Source: Cercis canadensis (Eukaryota; Streptophyta; Magnoliopsida; Fabales; Fabaceae). Taken from it: DNA of 64,000 nucleotides. The position numbers and the translations under genes were made by a program. The notes beneath the pieces are model-generated. The model did not search any database, was not told the DNA's origin, and worked only from the letters and a program-made list of their open reading frames with translations. The stretch spans positions 191,728-255,727 of the forward strand of contig QAOA01000773.1 of the NCBI GenBank assembly GCA_003255065.1. The letters run 5' to 3'. This document shows positions 35,662 through 48,596 of this stretch, one piece after another; position 1 is the first letter of the stretch, and each line of letters opens with the position of its first letter.

Positions 35662-38068
35662 TCAAACTCTTGATCAAAGTAATGTAATCTGTACGCTAGT
35701 TAAATGCATATTGCCTCAATATTGGTAACTTAACAGTGCTTTTAAACTTTTATTTTTCTGTATGGCCCAATTCTTGTGAACTTTTTTTCTTATATGCAAT
35801 TCTTACCAACTTTGTAGTTTGAGAATGAGCTAGACTTAATTAGTATGCAATAAGTATTTATCATTAAATTGTAAGTTAACCTTAATAAAGGCACAATTTT
35901 CGACACCACCTGCAAACTCCATGTGAAGATTTCAAGTTCTACCATAGTGTTGAGATTTCAATACTATTATCATTAAAAATTAGGTACATGAAAAGAAAGA
36001 AAATGAGTGGGAAACCTATAATTAATGTATAAAACTACTCCACGTGATTAGTACTGTGTGATAGTATTATTAAAAACTCACTGCTATGGTGAGACTTGAA
36101 ATTTTTCTGATTTCAAAACATATATATATATAATCACTTCAACTCAGAATTTTTTAATTTTTGGTTTTGGTATACAATAAAATTTAGAAGACAAACAAGT
36201 GGCTCCAACTGTTTAATGCTTTTATTTTCATAGCCATCTAGTTACATTAATTATTTAATAATTTTCTCATCATCCCATTTTCTTTAAATTTCTCTAACCC
36301 ATCCATCTAACAATCCTCCATATTATTATTTCGTTTGTTGTCATTCTCTCAAATAATCATATATTTCATATAAAATGACTTGTTAATAAATTGAATATCA
36401 AATTTAATATGATTCCTAACAAGTTTTATGGAAGAATTTATTTACTAATGAATTAAACTCTACAATTTTAATTGTTCTAAACACTACTCAAAATGGTGAT
36501 TAGTGATCAAAGAGATAGGAAGCTAAAAAGAGGAGAGAGATAATAAGAGAGAAAATGCGTAGGTTCATTCACCTACTCTTATTCAATGCATAGATTAGGA
36601 GTCCTCAAAGAAGATCTAAGATTCTAAGGTACCAAAAAGTCCTCAAATACTCTAGTTATGGAAGAAATAAGAGAGGAAGATCATTTGTAATTGTATAGCC
36701 TTGTCTATGATATTGTATAAGTATTTACACGAAATCACGACAAGTGATTTGACCATAAATTCTTAGCTGGACTCGATTTATTTAGCTAGGGTAGGGTATA
36801 TAATATGATTTCTAATGATCCATGTCATTGTCTCAGATTCTTACGTAATCCATGTCATTGTCTCAGTAAATCTGTCCAAAGATTTCTAATGATCTAACAT
36901 CGAATTTGATCTAAGTAACCATCAAAGTAATTTGGTCTATCTCGAGGTCTAGTTGCCTAATCAATGTGACAAGTGTTTATTAGGTCCACAATCTGTCGAG
37001 TGTAAGGGCCAAAGGGGTAAGATTAGTATGTGTACTAGTCTTTCCAGTGTCATCAAGTGGCAAGTCGGTGCCAAGACTTGACCCAATTGTGTTAGGGTCA
37101 ACTTCATATGGGTTGGGCTCGAATGACCCAATTGTTGACATGCTTTGTGACCCTATATGACTTGTTAAGAGAGAAAAAGGTAATCAATTCACCTGTTAAT
37201 GAACCACTTAACCCATTGACAACCAGTGTAACCTGAAAATCAGCGAGTCAAGTTATTCGTCCATGTTTGGGTCAGCCATTATCAGGTTAAGGTTAGAAGT
37301 AAAACCCTGTTCAATAAGTGGAACGCATTAGCTGTCCGCTCTCAAATTGGACAGTAGGGGTCGGAGAAGGGCAATCACTTCCTTACAACCAGCATTCTTA
37401 AGACCAAATAGTCGAAACCACAAGAATCCTTAATTAGAAAGGGATTCCAACTCAACACCTTTCGAGATTTTGAGAAGAGTTGCTCTTTGACCCAAAGACG
37501 ACTCACCAACCTGTTTTGTCACCCCTAGTTAGAGGCAGCATGAGCTCTCTCAATAAGTTTATAGTTTGAGCATGAGTTCTCAATATGCTCTATTGATGTT
37601 CTTCACAATTACTTTCTTGACTCTACCCAGTACACACACACATCACAGCACGCACCCATATGTCATTCACATTAAGCTACTAGCCTAAAAGGGAAAGAAG
37701 TTCTTCAGAATTCGAAGCTTAAGACAACAAAATGCTGCCACTGATCTGAAAAGCAGAGAGTACTACGGAAGTGGTTAGCACAGAAAGAACATTAGCTTTT
37801 CGTTACATGCATACAGCCAGAGGCCTCTATCGGAAATATCATATTACGTCAAGCACTATTTTAGCCCATAAAATAAATACCAAGTAGAAGCACAAACATA
37901 TAGAACATTTTTATTCCAGATGTTTATGTTTCCAAATCAGAATCATGAAAATGTACATTTTATCTGGATCTAACCAGCATGGCAAAAATGAACCAACCCA
38001 CCCAATCCCCCCTTTCCTTCACCTGAAGAAACAGAATGAATTATAATAAAGAAGGCCGAAATGAAAAT

Positions 38069-41000
38069 CTAGCTTGCTTCTGTTCTGAGCCGCTTTAGAG
38101 TTTGTTCAGATTCCTCATTGCAGTAATCAACTCCTGAACATGCCATCACTCGGTTGTTTACAAAATGGTTTTCATGACTCTGAACAAAAAAATTTGATAT
38201 TAAAAAGATGATTAAAAAGGGGGGAGGGAGTGGGATGAATCAAGCAATGGGTGGTTTGGATCATGGCTGCAGTAACAATGTCTCAAGTAATCCTCAAACA
38301 ATCCATTTCAAAGTCTTAACAAACCTTTGAGCTAGATGTGGAGGCAGCATTTGCTCCTCTCCCAACATCAATTTGCACCGACACACTAGCCTGGGACATA
38401 TCCACACCCGAAGATCGCAGCACTTGGGTGAGAGTATTTAATATTCTGTTGAACATCAAAACCTCACTCAATAATGGCAAGAATAATAGCAATTAACATG
38501 AGATACTTGAGGTAATCCTTTAATGTGCTAAAAAAGAATTTTGCAGAAGAACCAAGACATTTTCCACCAACCCTAACTGCTAAGCGTAATGATTTAAACA
38601 TGGAAAAGCAAGCTTTTAGCATATTATGGACTGGAATATCTACTCATAGATCTCAGTAAGCAAGTTATTACACAAAGGCTAATACATGCACAACATCACA
38701 GAAACACTCATGTTGTCACTATCATTCAGACAATTTATTTTCCAGGCTCTCCACAGGTATTTGACTAGAATCTCAAATTGACATACACTCTTCCATATAC
38801 AAAGAAACAATCATATTAGTTTCTACTTTCTAGGAGGTCGTGTACATGTAGCAATCAATAAGACTATGCTTGGTTTAAAGAACACAATCTTATGATTCAA
38901 GTAGGTAAGGCTATTAAGCAAGTAACAGAGTTCCTTATAAAATCAATGTTTAAGCTCATGAATACAACATATAAGAGGGAATGTGCAACAGGAATTCTGC
39001 TAAATAAACCTACAAATCCACGCACTGCCATAATGCCTTCATAGAAAAGCTAAGGCCATACTTCCAGTGGGTATAAATATTCCATGCATATATGAATACC
39101 CAATATTTGTACACTACTCACCCAATATGAGAGTTTTATTTCAAACAAATAATTCACAGGAAACCAGTGAAGAAATTACTTAAACTCATCAAAGAAACTC
39201 ACCCCTGAGAGTACGAATTTGAGATGCTAATGGATCCACTATCAACTGTGAGCTCTGCATGTTCCTTCAATGAATTATCAGGAACAGCACAGTTGCCCTC
39301 ATTTGGTCTATCAAGCCACTCTTCTGGTTGAGGATGGGAAGACACGTTCTCAGCATTAGATAGAGATTCCTGCAAATGTTGGGTTGGCATACCACCACTC
39401 AAAACTGGGTCAAACAAGTCCGAATGCATTTGCATGCTCAAGGGAATTGCTTCAGTTGCTGAACCATGGGGGTAGGCCTTCTGAACAGTAGTTGTCAACA
39501 AGTCAGATTCTATTGGGTTTTGTGCATTAACAACATCATTGTTCTCATGATCAGAACCATTTTGTAAAGCTTGAGGATGATCCATAATATTTTCTGCAGG
39601 CCCACAATGATTTCTCTGATACAAAGACTACAGAGCATTAAAATTTACACAACAGTGTTCTCAAGCAACTTTGCAGGCAAAACAAGAAAATAAAGACTGC
39701 CATATCAACTAAAACCCAAATTTAATATGATGATGCATCTAGTCATCAAGCAGACATCAACACTCCAGAAAGGAAATTAATAAAAGGACCATTGAAAGTA
39801 CTTTCCTCATGAAAACTGTCTAATTAGAAAATTGATTGCGGATATTTTTAAAATAATCGACTTACAAGTTTATATTTATCAATTTACATGAAAAAATAAT
39901 AAAACATCCATTATACCTTGGTATGTATTAAATTTTCCCCAAATATAGGTTCTCCATCATCAGCATTGTCGATTAATACAAGATTTAACATCTTTGTTTG
40001 TTACCCCCACAATTTCCGAAGAAAATTTTAAAATAAGCTTCATAGTTCTCTTAACTATTTTTTTTTTCTTATAATAATAAGTAACATTCGCACACAAAGA
40101 AAATAAAGCCACTAATAGAAATATTCTTCTTTAAGATCAATGACAAAAATGAAGTAACTTTGTTGGATGGAATCTGGAATCCATCTTTTGTGCAGTCTGC
40201 CAAAGGGAAATTGCGAAGAAGAAAATTAAGTTAGCTAATCTATGATATGATTGCATCAGACAACCAAGAAAAAACCAATTTTTTGAATTATACTCATAAC
40301 TCTGAACATTATCCAAAGAAAGCATTACAAACTTTAAATAGACTCTCTAGAACTTCTCCTACAAGGACAAGGTATAATGTCCTAATTTTATCAGGATTTG
40401 TACATCCTAATCCAATAGAGAATACTTAGAAATTAAAAAGAAGTCTCTAAAACACCTACTAACATAAACCCAGCCTAAACAACCCAATACCAGGGGGATT
40501 GTGAAAAATTTTAAAATACCCCTAGGATTGAAAACGTATAAGATTAACTAAAGTTTAGGCTTATGAATCCTAATAACCCTAAGCTTTTATGATATAGCAG
40601 GGTCTATGGAGTATTACAATCAGCCCTATAATCATAAGTAAACAAAAACGTTTGGACTGTTTAACCTTTAAACTCAGGCTTTCTTGATGCTACAGCATCC
40701 TGTGTCACAATCTGCAAATAAACCCATCCAAATGGTCTCTAAACCTTGTTCACTTAAGATGTTTAATATTTTTTCAGTTNTTTAGGCTTATGAATCCTAA
40801 TAACCCTAAGCTTTTATGATATAGTAGGGTCTATGGAGTATTACAATCAGCCCTATAATCATAAGTAAACAAAAACGTTTGGACTGTTTAACCTTTAAAC
40901 TCAGGCTTTCTTGATGCTACAGCATCCTGTGTCACAATCTGCAAATAAACCCATCCAAATGGTCTCTAAACCTTGTTCACTTAAGATGTTTAATATTTTT

Positions 41001-43980
41001 TCAGTTCTGGAAGTCCATGTCTAGGGATCGGGGTTCATCTTACCTACCCCACAACTGCTAAGACACTAAGAAACCTTTGACATTACCCAAGTAACCCAAC
41101 ATTTTCATCCACAACATAAAGTGGCAGGTGATAGAGTTTATTCCTATGTTTCCCTTCCCCACTTCTCCACCCAACCAATATGGTATAAGTGGAGTGTCTC
41201 CAAGAACTGAGTATAGCACAAACATCTTGGCACATCCAAGAAAGGCGCAATGCATTCTCTAACATCAAATTTTTTTTTTTAATAAAAGAAGAAGTTCAAG
41301 GAAAAGGGAAGATAAGATATCCTCCATAACTGAAACACAAAAACAAACTAGCTTAAAATCAAAAAAGCATCAGTACAATAATGTCATCCAGTCTCTCAGC
41401 GTATTTCAAAAGGAGAAGTTCCCTTGAAAAGGCCATTGGCATAATACCAGAGAGAGGCCATATGCACAATCTTATCCCAAATCAAATGTCAAGGAGATGA
41501 AACATCTCAAAAGATACAAGCATTATGCTCCAACCAAATGCACCAAATAACTGCATAAACTGCACACTGCCATAAAACTTTGGCCTCTTTTCCCTATAAA
41601 ACCTCTAAATCTATTTAATAAGAACTACACCAAGCTCCAGGGGCACACCCAACATTCATCAAAAAGGCAAAACAAATGATTCCATAAATAAGTAGAGCAG
41701 AACCATGTATTAAAAATAAATAGTCAATAGTCCCCGAGCTAGAACCACACATAACACTCATTTCAGCAGAACAATATAAAAATAAATGTGCATTCATGTT
41801 TCTTATAAAAGTAACATCAATGCGAACACAGACTTACAAAGTGATGCATATATTGAAGGCACAAAATGTGCACAGACACTCAGATACATGCACACACAAC
41901 ATAATGCCAAACAATTTTACCCATGGAATTAATTTCGTTGGCTCCTGACTCCACCCTTTGTAAGACTGCTCATTCAGTTGTAGCTTTTCCTGTAAAAACT
42001 GAATATACTCAATAACCTGCATATCAAAATCAAATTTCCTGATTTAGTTTTGGAGAATAGAATGTTCAAGAAGATTATAAGAAATACATGGCAGAATGTG
42101 CTACCTCCAACAAAAATGAAGCCTTGTCTCTTTTTTGATCATTTTGAGGTATGAGATCCCTCAGAATCTGAAATCTGGGTCACAAATATAATTGTTTTCA
42201 GGAAACCAAATCATAACTTCCATTACAATTAAAATAAATCATTCATCTCATACAAAAAATTCCAAGCAACTATCAAAGAGAAATTAAAATTGAAAAATCA
42301 ACAGTCTGTTTGGTAGCTTGCAAACCTGGTTGATATTCATATCTTGATTGCCAAACGTTCTAGAAGGTACCAGTGGATTGATGGCTCATAAAATTTCTTG
42401 CCAAACAATAGAATAAATATTAAAGATGTGATGCAGGCAGCTTAACAAATTTCAGCAAATAATGTGTTAAGTTATGATTCACGCCCTTGGACACAGAATG
42501 GTCTTCAAAATCTTGCTTCCAAAATCAAGATTATAACTTTGTATTGTACAAGATTAAATTGAAATAATATCTTCCATTTGGACTCTCGTATAGAGCCACT
42601 AGCCAACCTACTTTTATACAACAGTCGGAAACTAAGAATTTTTAGTCTGGATAACTGGACTTTAAACTTCAGCATTGCAAAATTGCATGCACACTCACTG
42701 ATTCATAGGTTTGAGAATCATGCATACCCACAGTCCTCCCAATATGTTCATGGGCTATGGCAACAGTCAATGCTTCTATTTCTTTTTTACTTTTTTTTTT
42801 TGGTCATATATTTCTTTTTGACTTTGTTTGAGAAGAATTGTATCTATGCTACCCTTTGGTCAATATAAGCCAATATTCTAAGGCATAAGAATTTTAGTTG
42901 ATTCTTTTATGTCATAGTAGTTCATCATCATCAAAGGTAGTCACTCCACAATTCACTTATATGTATTGTCAAATCAATCACCAACAATGTTAATTCACAA
43001 TATATGTCATTTTTATGACTCAAGTCATAATTAAGGAGTGACTAATAAAAATAAAACTCTTCTATAACTAAACTATCATAACTGTTCTAATTGTATACAA
43101 ATTATGGATTGATCTAAGATCAAAGAGGTAGCTCGAACTTGAATGAAAATATTACTTATATAAGAAATCCAACACCAACTTTCATCCATGTGTAAAAACC
43201 TGGAAGAGGAAGCTAAGCGAGTTTAGAACCATTCTCTGGCATTTAAGTTAATAAATGTGCTTTCAGTCTTCATCTGACTAAATCCATCTTTGCATTACAG
43301 TTCATTTGATGCTGTAACTATGCAAGGAATTGCAACCACAAATGCAAAAAAAGTGAACTTTCATAGACCAGACAGCAGGCACTTCATGGGAAAATGCTAA
43401 GCTATCCTCTTATAACCATGTTTTGGCAGGCCATAACTGAGAAATGGATCTCACAATAAATCATGTTGTTTTCCCAATATAGTTTTGCTCCCACTTGCTA
43501 ATAATCCCAAGAAAGAAAAGAAAACCCCGTTATGAAAACGCAAACAACCATTCTTACAAGCAAAGAAAATGGTAGAATGATAGTTTTCTTCATATAACAC
43601 ACTAATCAAACATGCAAATAGAAGCACCATGCATCACTATCCCAAAAAATTTATAACCAAACTAGATAGAGATAGTTAATTGAGCTTGCCTCTCATTAAT
43701 CTTGCTCCTTCTACGCTGCTCAGTTTCTGAATGCTTTGAACGATGCGTATTGACTCTCTGCTCCCTGTTCGCTTCATCTAGCTTCACTGCCACTCGTAAT
43801 ATTACTAAATTTAGGCACCCAATTAAAGTAAACATAAAAATTTCATAGTCCCATCAAATTCTCTCATAGAATTAGTGAGCAAAAGACAGAACCTTTGTGT
43901 GAAGAAGAGCCATTCCCAGTGAGGTGCTCTTCATCGTCGTCTTCCAATTCTTCTTGCTGGCCTTTTGCAGACCTAGCCAT
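38069..43980 (-). CDS. BIM2: bHLH transcription factor, BIM2 type (BES1-interacting Myc-like), complete, 7 exons
   Basis: Exons in transcript order: 43980-43893, 43792-43690, 42174-42105, 42016-41921, 39615-39203, 38445-38325, 38179-38069; 1002 nt, 333 residues (Arabidopsis BIM2 is 311). An acidic N-terminus precedes a bHLH at about 46-105: basic region [19 protein letters not shown] with His50, Glu54 and Arg58, the E-box/G-box reading set, then helix-loop-helix to [16 protein letters not shown]. The block [15 protein letters not shown] and the C-terminal motifs [32 protein letters not shown] and TLKRLR are BIM signatures. Known: BIM proteins pair with BES1 in brassinosteroid signalling and act in the nucleus. 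The second intron has a GC donor (AG|GCAAGC, 43689-43688); frame and homology (INER|FQIL) leave no GT choice. The start is 43980, not the in-frame ATG at 44046, because [11 protein letters not shown] aligns with the family start. The 2.3-kb fourth intron carries a LINE piece and an N-joined duplication. Confidence 0.93.
40554..41006 (+). repeat. N-joined 226-bp direct duplication in BIM2 intron 4
   Basis: 40554-40779 and 40781-41006 are the same 226 bases with one difference seen (gatatagcaggg against gatatagtaggg). They meet exactly at one N (40780). Same interpretation as the other N-joined pairs. Confidence 0.88.
41340..41815 (-). mobile_element. LINE (L1 type) 3'-end fragment in BIM2 intron 4
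   Basis: On the minus strand: [25 protein letters not shown], then [56 protein letters not shown]. This is the zf-RVT tail of a plant L1-type LINE, much more complete than the copy at 2700-2990 and of the same family. At least three in-frame stops show it is dead. A poly(A)-like stretch, read on the minus strand, lies near 41270-41285 and may be its tail. It is sense to BIM2. Confidence 0.75.
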
Positions 43981-44412
43981 TTCCCCAGCTCCACTCCGAT
44001 TACGCAGACTCAGAGAAAAAGCGAAATCGTTTCCCGAGAAAACCAAAATTCATATGAGATAGAGAGGGTCTCTGCAGGTGAAAGAGAAGTGGGAACTGGA
44101 AGAGGTCCCGGCGATGGGCGGCTCCGACGAGAGGAACCGAAGGTGTCCGACGGGTCAAGAAATTTTTTTCAAAAAGAAAAAGATAAATTATTATTTTATT
44201 TGATTTATTTCTTTTTTCTTGAAAAAATACCTGTAGTGTGTACTGTGTAGTAGAGTGAGAGAAGCGGAAGGAGTGAGGAGCCCTAGGAAACGGGAGCACT
44301 GAGGAGTTGTAATTCCGTAATTGGTTGAATTCTGGTAGTGGCGGATGCTATTGTATGCGCCCTTAGTGGTGTTTTTGCTGACTACGCAACTCTGTCCGTT
44401 GGTGGGATAAGA

Positions 44413-44424
44413 TGCCACGTGGCA
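44413..44424. promoter_or_regulatory. Palindromic G-box upstream of BIM2
   Basis: tgccacgtggca is a perfect 12-bp palindrome centred on CACGTG, 433 bp upstream of the BIM2 start codon. It is a strong site for bHLH or bZIP factors. BIM2 itself has the His-Glu-Arg set for such sites, so self-regulation is possible but only inferred. Confidence 0.5.
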
Positions 44425-45972
44425 GCGTTTATATTAAACATCAATGAAATTGTGCGTAGAGTTTGTGACATTTGAATTCAACAAAGCACAGAAAATTGAT
44501 CAACTAATTTACAAAATGAGAACCTTTGGGCAATTATATCTTACAAATAAAGATGAAATTTCATATAAATTAATAATAAACCTTAAAATAAATTTAAAAA
44601 ATAAGATAATAGATATTTGATAAGGCATAAAAAAGTGTTGAATTTACCTATTTTTATTTCAAAAAGAAAGCATTATTTAAAGTTTTGGAATCATTGAAAA
44701 AAAAAAGTTTTGGAATATAATTAAAACAAGACACTCAGTGAATAAATGGCTGTGGTTGGAGTAATAGCTGTTATGAGTAATTAAGAGCTATGAGCTAGGA
44801 GGCATGAACACGGACGCGACAGGAAATTTTTTGAAAAATACAAGATACAATACAGCATATATATAATTCACTTTTATCATATTTCATCACCAAAAAAATA
44901 TATGAATCTTATATGTATGAAATATTAATATTTTCTCTAAAATAAATACAATTCTAAAGAATATTATCAATTCATTCTACTCTATATCTCTTAACAAAAA
45001 AGAGGAATATCACCTAGTCATTTTAATTTATCTTTTCCCTAACACATTTATTGTATACAAGCCAAAAAAAATGAAAAAAAAATGTCAAAAATGAGTTAGC
45101 CGTGTCAACCGCGTGTCCGAACTAAAACAAGTTTTTTTTTATTTAGACACGTCTAAACATATGTCAAACATATGTTGTGGTTGTGTCCATATTCATGGTG
45201 TATTGGAAACTAAAAAAGCCCATGAGAATTAAGAGAGACCAAAAATCATGTAGTACCATATACTGTAGAGCTGTCAAGACAGGTCAACTCACCTCAACCC
45301 ACCATTAAATGGGGCAGGGTGGGTTGGCCTGCTTTTTTGGTGGGCTAAGAAAACTTTAACTTAATTCAACCAAATTAGCTATAAGTTATGGCTTAAGCGA
45401 GCTAGATTGCCAAAAAAAAAAGAAAAAAATAAAAAAGGGCAAGTGCTGTAACTTTCATGATCATTTACTACAAAATTCTGAATTTTCAAGCTTGATTTGG
45501 TCTTCCAATTAGGCCACGTCATTTTTTTTTTAAAAAAAAAAAAGGTTTCTTTTCCTTTCGCTTTCTGCACTTTCTCATCAACGATAAAGAACATTCTCCT
45601 TTTCTTAAATAGTTCACTATCTTATATTCCTATTTATTCCTACCCGAATTCTGATAAAAACTATCACCCAATACCAGGAGACCAATAATATTACATATAT
45701 TATATAATATATTATTAAAATATGCCTCTTTACTAAATAACCGGTCATATGTTTTATAATGTTTGAGATAAATATGCCTTATTCAATGTGCAACGGTGCA
45801 TATTTTGCATGATAGACACCATAGTCTTAGGCAAAATAATTACTAAAGAGTGAGAGAGGCGATGAGAAAGTACCAAAATAGTTGTTGAAAACAAAAAGAG
45901 AAAATGACAAAAAGGAGTAAATTAGAGTACTTTTCCACAAAAATAAAATCAAACAGAGGTTTTACTTCGGCA

Positions 45973-46469
45973 CTTTGACTCTATTATTATATTTCATAAA
46001 TTTATTTATTTATTTATCACACTTTTAAAATTATTTATTTATATATTATATTTTAAAAAAATAAAAAATAAAATCTGACAATGTGAATGTCACTGAACAT
46101 GCCGAATCTCATGTAGCGCGTCTAGTGGAGAACGCCGCTTAAGATATGGTTTGTCTAGTCTGACATCTCCTCTTTCACATCCTTTCAAATCATTTCATCT
46201 TCTCTTTCATCTTTTTACTTTCATCTTCTCTTTTTCCCCTAGCACCTTCTTCTCTTTCTTCTTGCTACTGTTGCATGTCGCCACGTGGACACGCTATATC
46301 CCATGTGACGCGTCTAGTGGGGACACGCTGCATAAGGTCTGGTGTGTCTAGTGAGCCCCACATTGTCAGATTTTTTTTATTTTTTATTTTTTAAAAAGTA
46401 TAATATTTAAGTAAATAGTTTTAAATAAGTAAAAAAAAATTGTTGTGAATTATAATATTAAGGTCAAAG
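45973..46469. mobile_element. 497-bp element with long terminal inverted repeats
   Basis: The left end (45973-46085) and right end (46359-46469) are inverted copies over about 110 bp, both running from ctttgac inward to aatctgacaatgtg. The inside holds two direct copies of a GC-richer phrase with cgcgtctagtgg followed by gtctagt (about 46111-46165 and 46300-46352). No exact target duplication was found and there is no transposase frame, so it is non-autonomous, perhaps Mutator-like. Confidence 0.65.
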
Positions 46470-47464
46470 AGTCATTTGGTGTGTAAACATATCCATACCA
46501 TTTAAATTACTTTGGAATTGGAATCAAATATGTCATTAAATCCATTTCTTTTTCTTTTAAATTCAAGGAGACGAGAAAATGATAAATTTTAGAACTTGGA
46601 ACTTGTTGGCTTCCACAAAATTTATCTCAAGTACTCCTCACATATAATGAGTTTGATACCAATTTGTACCACCAATCCCATGCGTACAAAGTGGGTGAGA
46701 GGTGTAGTTACTTACACCAACGACCAATTTTGTTTAGAGGGGCAACTCTTCTTCAATTCATCATAACCACTACAAGCAAGAGTCTTTCGAAACAAAAAAG
46801 ATTGTGTCTGACAAAGAAACATGGAACATTGGTGAGCGAAGAAAACGACATGTATATGATTAAGGTGTCATGTGGTGGGACTATTTCCCACTCACCAATA
46901 GTAAGGTCCTCTATACCAAGGGCCCACAATTTCCATTTTCAAACAACCTAGGACCAAAACAGCCCCACATCGCCAGCAAATCTCGTGAATGCTGGTTCTT
47001 GCTGCTATATAATACAGACACATCAGCTAACTTCCCGTTACCTCTAGTATATACAGATATAGAACAGTACATGTACCGTTTGATTTTGATGGTTGTGTGG
47101 GTTGGTTCCTAGTTCTTGCATACAGCTTATAAGGCAGGTCTTGTGTTAGAGAAATGATGTTAGGCGTGTAGTTCTTACGATGCTGCAACATTTACTCCTT
47201 CACCTACCTTAAACTTCATTCCTTTCTCTATCCTTTATTCTCTCCCAACATCCTCTACAACTCGCCATCCTCCATTAATTAATGTTGCTTGAAGGCGCCT
47301 AAAGAGTTCACCTCATAGTTACTAGATTTGTGGGTCGCCCTAGTATTTGGGACAGGTACAAAAACATGATACATAGGTTATCTATCTATATATATATTCT
47401 GTCATATCCTAATTATATACCTCAGCCAGTGTAAAAGTCATGTAACAAAATTAATGTAAAAGTA

Positions 47465-47552
47465 TCAAATGACCTATAGCCAAGTGGTATTAAGATAGAC
47501 TCGGGTAAATTTTGTGTTCGAATCCCAAGTAATTGTTGAAGTGCCAAAAAAA
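47465..47552 (+). mobile_element. tRNA-derived SINE-like element with imperfect target duplication
   Basis: tagccaagtggtattaag is a good pol III A box and gtgttcgaatccc a good B box, about 35 bp apart, then an A-run. Flanks attaatgtaaaagta (47450-47464) and attgatgtaaacata (47553-47567) match at 12 of 15 bases, as expected for an old target duplication. The short length (about 88 bp) is at the low end for plant SINEs. Confidence 0.6.
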
Positions 47553-48596
47553 ATTGATGTAAACATACTATTTTCTCACAATTATATAGGTAGTTTCATA
47601 TAGCCTCATCTCAATTCAAATGAAGCCACTTCTACATTGAAAAACATGGTTATGATTGTGAACAATAAGAATTGTATTAACTACAGGTGCGGAGCCAGTT
47701 AATGCTGCCCACCCCCTTCCCCCCTTCGGTCTCACGGTGACACCAAAATTAGGAGGTGGGTCTCACCCGAACTCTCAACTGGTGATATTAGCTGAGTATT
47801 CACCAAACTAATATCACCCAGTGTTCCAAATAGTTGAGTTATGACAGTGAACCCAATTTGAAGATGATTAAGTTATGATGCATTTGATATGTGAAAATCC
47901 TGACGCAAGGATGAGAAAGCACTTAATAAAGCTTGTTATCTGAAAATAGAGTAGAATTCATGTTTAATTGCAAACTTCCTGCCTTTAACAGAATGCAGTA
48001 AATAACACAAATTAAAACATCCTATTTTTCCATACGATGGATTGAAAAGGCCATGTTACAAAACATGGTATAAAAAATGGTCATGACAAAATGAGTTGAG
48101 ATGAACATCGTTCCAGTTCCCACTTCCATACAGAAAAGACATAGTTATCTCTTTCAAACGGGTGAACTACTTCTATCATCAGGTACAAAATCCTGGTTTA
48201 GTTCTTGACTAATCTTACATCAGTTGGGTGCATTCTATGCACTGGCTAAAACCAAGACGTTTCCCGGCAAAGAATCAAAAAACAACCTAAACCTCAGACT
48301 CTCGGTTAATATGAAGCTAGGATACAACAAAATTTATATGGGGTCAACAAATTAGTTTGGATTCTATAGTGGAGGACTAGAGCTAAAAATACATACGTTT
48401 CACAGATGGTTCTTGATGAGGCTAAGATCCTGAACCACTGAGTTAAGAACACATGTATATGAGTTTGCTGCTTTTCTCACCCAAAACCGAACACAGTAAG
48501 CAACAGTCATATGCAACAATGAATTATGTACATAACGGCAGATGATGTGAGTCCATTGTCACAAGTCAGGAGGATCATCAACTCATTATGTTTATG

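Larger units (their letters stand above)
32158..38068. other. Intergenic region between convergent RRT-type and BIM2 genes
   Basis: It holds the 3' ends of both genes, a microsatellite (32973-33007), an N-joined 97-bp duplication (35467-35661) and otherwise AT-rich sequence without a convincing gene. 36480-37620 is less AT-rich than its surroundings and has no long frame or recognised family; it may be an unidentified repeat. Imperfect copies of gtgcctaaa-acccaaatgtacta stand at 33017-33039 and 33238-33259. Confidence 0.65.
39616..41920 (-). other. BIM2 intron 4
   Basis: This 2.3-kb intron (donor ccatgg|gtaaaa, acceptor gtatcag|agaaat) is the largest in the gene. It contains a dead LINE 3' end (41340-41815) in the same orientation as the gene and an N-joined 226-bp duplication (40554-41006). 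Intron 3, not this one, is nearly free of features. Confidence 0.8.
43981..48596. other. Intergenic region upstream of BIM2
   Basis: The first 300-400 bp are the probable leader and promoter of BIM2, including a palindromic G-box (44413-44424). Further out are a TIR element (45973-46469), a tRNA-like SINE (47465-47552) and the 3' flank of the second GT106 gene. A stretch near 44795-45215 has weak inverted similarity at its ends (catgaacacggacgcgac against the complement of the sequence near 45200). No gene was identified. Confidence 0.65.

Noticed and set aside
43981-44046. An upstream in-frame ATG for BIM2 at 44046.
   Set aside because: It would add 22 residues not matched in the family; the start at 43980 aligns.
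47465-47552. A functional tRNA gene from the A-box and B-box match.
   Set aside because: No acceptor-stem pairing or anticodon arm can be drawn; an A-run and flanking duplicates fit a SINE.
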